Shown in pieces: positions 62,505 through 64,000 of a stretch of DNA of 64,000 nt; position 1 is the stretch's first letter, and every line of letters starts with the position of its first letter. The notes below the pieces were generated by a model, which searched no databases, was not told the origin of the DNA, and worked only from the letters and a program-made list of their open reading frames with translations. The position numbers and the translations under genes were made by a program. The DNA is from RYN-230 sp963782185 (GTDB lineage Bacteria > Actinomycetota > Actinomycetes > Streptosporangiales > Streptosporangiaceae). The stretch lies in NCBI GenBank assembly GCA_963782185.1, contig CAWAJB010000019.1, positions 447,133 through 511,132 of the forward strand, given 5' to 3'.

Positions 62505-62539
62505 AGCGGCGTCCCCGCGCGGGGGCCGGGGACGCCGCT
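62505..62539 (+). terminator. Strong hairpin terminator after the sigma/partner operon
   Basis: Perfect 13-bp arms AGCGGCGTCCCCG and CGGGGACGCCGCT around a 9-base loop begin 6 bases after the stop codon. It is a clear factor-independent terminator by actinobacterial standards. Confidence 0.85.
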
Positions 62540-62797
62540 CGCTCCTGCCACGCCTACATGCGGCGAGGCGCGGGCTCGCCTCATCCCCCAGACTCCCGGT
62601 TAGCGCACAGCTCGCATGTTCGGCGCGGACCTGACGACGCTCCGGCAGACCGGGAGTTGCTCAAGGCGGCTCGGCGAGCATCCCCGCCCTGCCCTCCAGC
62701 TACCGTCTGTAACGACGGTGGGCACCACCGGGCTTTGAGGGTGAGAGCTTGCCTGCGGCGCCGGGATGCACGCGGGGCCGACGCTGAGCGGTCGGCC

Positions 62798-63574
62798 TTA
62801 GCTGGCCCGGGCGCCGGTGACCGCGAACCGCTCCACCGCCGCGACGTGGCCGCCGGTGTGTACCACGATGGTGATCACCTGGCCGGATGCGGCGTGGAAT
62901 GGAACAGTGAGTGACCAGGGGGTGGCCTGGCCGCCGGCCGGCTGGCAGCAGTAGCTGCCCACCGGGCTGCTCGAGCCGAGTTGGTGGACCTCGGCCCGCA
63001 GGCTCTCGTCCACGCCGGTGATCTTTCCCCCGATCCGCACCGGCGAGGTGGCCGTGCCGCCATAAGCCGGGATGTCGAGGGTGAGGGTGGTGTCGTCGGT
63101 GCCGACCACCTCCCACGGCGCGTACTTGCCCGGGCCGAACTTCACGAGGTGGATGGTTGCGGCGTGGTTCACCTGGCCGTTCGGCAGCGTGAGCCCCACG
63201 GTCACGCGGGCGTCGCCGCCGCTGATCGTGTGTGCTGCCACCTTGCTGATCTGGCTGAAGCCGAGGTATCCCTGCGTGAAGGCGAGCGCGGTCTGGTCCG
63301 CGTTGAGGTGCCAGGGCTGGTGCCCGCCCGAGGCGTAGCTGGCCTGCCATGCCTGTGCGTCAGCCAGGTTCCCGAACGGGAACAGCGGCTGGTAGCCGGA
63401 CGGCACCGGCGTTGGAGCCGGGCTCGGTGCGGCCGTCGTCGCGGGCGCCGATGCCGGGGTGGAGGTCTGGGGCGGGGCCGGGTGTGAGGCCGGCGGCGGC
63501 CCGGGCGCCGTGCCGCAGCCAGCAGCCAGCACCCCGGCGGCGGCTGCGGCGGCGAGTCGGATGGTGAGGTTCAT
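62798..63574 (-). CDS. Secreted lipoprotein, unknown function
   Basis: A 258-residue protein from ATG 63574. The signal peptide MNLTIRLAAAAAAGVLAAGC ends in a lipobox with Cys20, so the mature protein is lipid-anchored outside the membrane. A Pro/Thr/Ala linker (about 21-58) precedes a beta-rich domain (PFGNLADAQAWQASYASGGH, AFTQGYLGFSQISKVAAHTI, VEVVGTDDTTLTLDIP-like strands) that ends VVVHTGGHVAAVERFAVTG. No enzyme motif is seen. Similar proteins are common in actinomycetes and unnamed. The start is fixed by the signal peptide. Confidence 0.8.
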   Translation of the reverse strand: MNLTIRLAAAAAAGVLAAGCGTAPGPPPASHPAPPQTSTPASAPATTAAPSPAPTPVPSGYQPLFPFGNLADAQAWQASYASGGHQPWHLNADQTALAFTQGYLGFSQISKVAAHTISGGDARVTVGLTLPNGQVNHAATIHLVKFGPGKYAPWEVVGTDDTTLTLDIPAYGGTATSPVRIGGKITGVDESLRAEVHQLGSSSPVGSYCCQPAGGQATPWSLTVPFHAASGQVITIVVHTGGHVAAVERFAVTGARAS

Positions 63575-64000
63575 CTGGTTCTCCCGCGGAGGGACGGCGC
63601 GCGCGGTCAATCTTGAGTCTCGGCCTGCCGCGCCGGGCCGTGGACGGGCCGAATGTCCCGCCGGAGACGGCAATGGTCACTCGCCAGGCCGGGCCGGCCG
63701 CGCAGAGAGCCCCGGCGATGACCAAGCCCAGGCAAGCCACGGCCGGGGGACGACCAGCTGGCCAAATGGGCGGGCTGGCGACCGGCTTCAGCGGAGGTAA
63801 GCGGGATGCCGACCGCTACCGGCAGATCGCCGGACAGGGCATCGCTGTCAGAGCAGAGCCCCGCCAGATCGGCAATTCGGGCGCACTTCCTGCACCCAGC
63901 CCAACGCCCGTCAAGGCCACTTGAGATAACGGCGGGTAGGCGCGCAGTTATCCAGCGGGCCTCGCGTCGTTGGCAGCCCGGTCAGAGCCGAGGGCACGAC
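63575..64000. other. Right-edge region without a supported gene
   Basis: The 426 bases upstream of the lipoprotein gene contain only low-complexity frames. Any gene here would have to continue beyond the window. Promoter elements of the lipoprotein gene are expected but not distinct. Confidence 0.4.

Overview
The window is GC-rich (roughly 70 percent), with strong Shine-Dalgarno sites, GTG starts, ATGA/GTGA gene overlaps and actinobacterial families throughout (HelR, SigJ, SigE-type ECF sigma factor, GPP34, DinB/DUF664, STAS and RsbW-like modules, ISAzo13). It is chromosomal DNA of a high-GC actinomycete; the genus cannot be fixed from sequence alone. No rRNA gene, functional tRNA or CRISPR array is visible.

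Layout. 0-10.9 kb: a frameshifted PAS/GAF sensor kinase, a STAS anti-anti-sigma factor convergent with a phosphatase/anti-sigma fusion, a complete enolase, a frameshifted class II aldolase, an AlaDH/PNT-like dehydrogenase, a VOC protein, and an aldo/keto reductase divergent from a TetR regulator. 11.0-14.6 kb: the most coherent system, a glycosyltransferase translationally coupled (GTGA) to the RNA polymerase recycling ATPase HelR. A 19-bp inverted repeat that looks like the rifamycin-associated element lies 58 bases upstream. This suggests an inducible rifamycin-resistance operon, although the glycosyltransferase has a one-base frameshift. 15.0-24.1 kb: an acyl-CoA synthetase, then island-like DNA with an NTF2-like gene cut by an integrase remnant, a HigBA toxin-antitoxin pair, a carboxylesterase, a bicupin, an XRE regulator with two small proteins, paired att-like sequences and a pair of paralogous small genes, one interrupted by a stop codon.

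24.2-37.3 kb: SigJ divergent from an NTF2-like gene and a LUD-domain gene across a large palindrome, a methyltransferase, a kinase, a phosphotransferase, a secreted phosphoesterase, GPP34 and DinB proteins, then an 895-residue DUF4062-STAND NTPase-TPR protein followed by an anti-sigma-like fragment. 37.7-56.2 kb is a gene graveyard. It holds truncated FAD oxidase, beta-carbonic anhydrase, hydrolase, integrase, ferredoxin and IstB remnants, a decayed duplicate of a redoxin/nitronate monooxygenase pair, two copies of one VOC gene, and an IS110 transposase with an early stop. Intact genes here include an LLM flavin oxidoreductase, an NADP-binding reductase, a MOSC-reductase-ferredoxin fusion and a pyridine-nucleotide reductase.

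56.5-59.4 kb carries two complete IS elements six bases apart (ISAzo13-like and IS5-like). 59.4-64 kb returns to ordinary genes: a nitronate monooxygenase, a SigE-type sigma factor overlapping a membrane-anchored partner, a strong terminator and a lipoprotein.

Caution: at least ten genes carry single-base indels, often in G/C runs, that can be repaired to give full-length homologous frames, while long genes such as helR and the DUF4062 protein are intact. Some frameshifts may be sequencing errors rather than biology.
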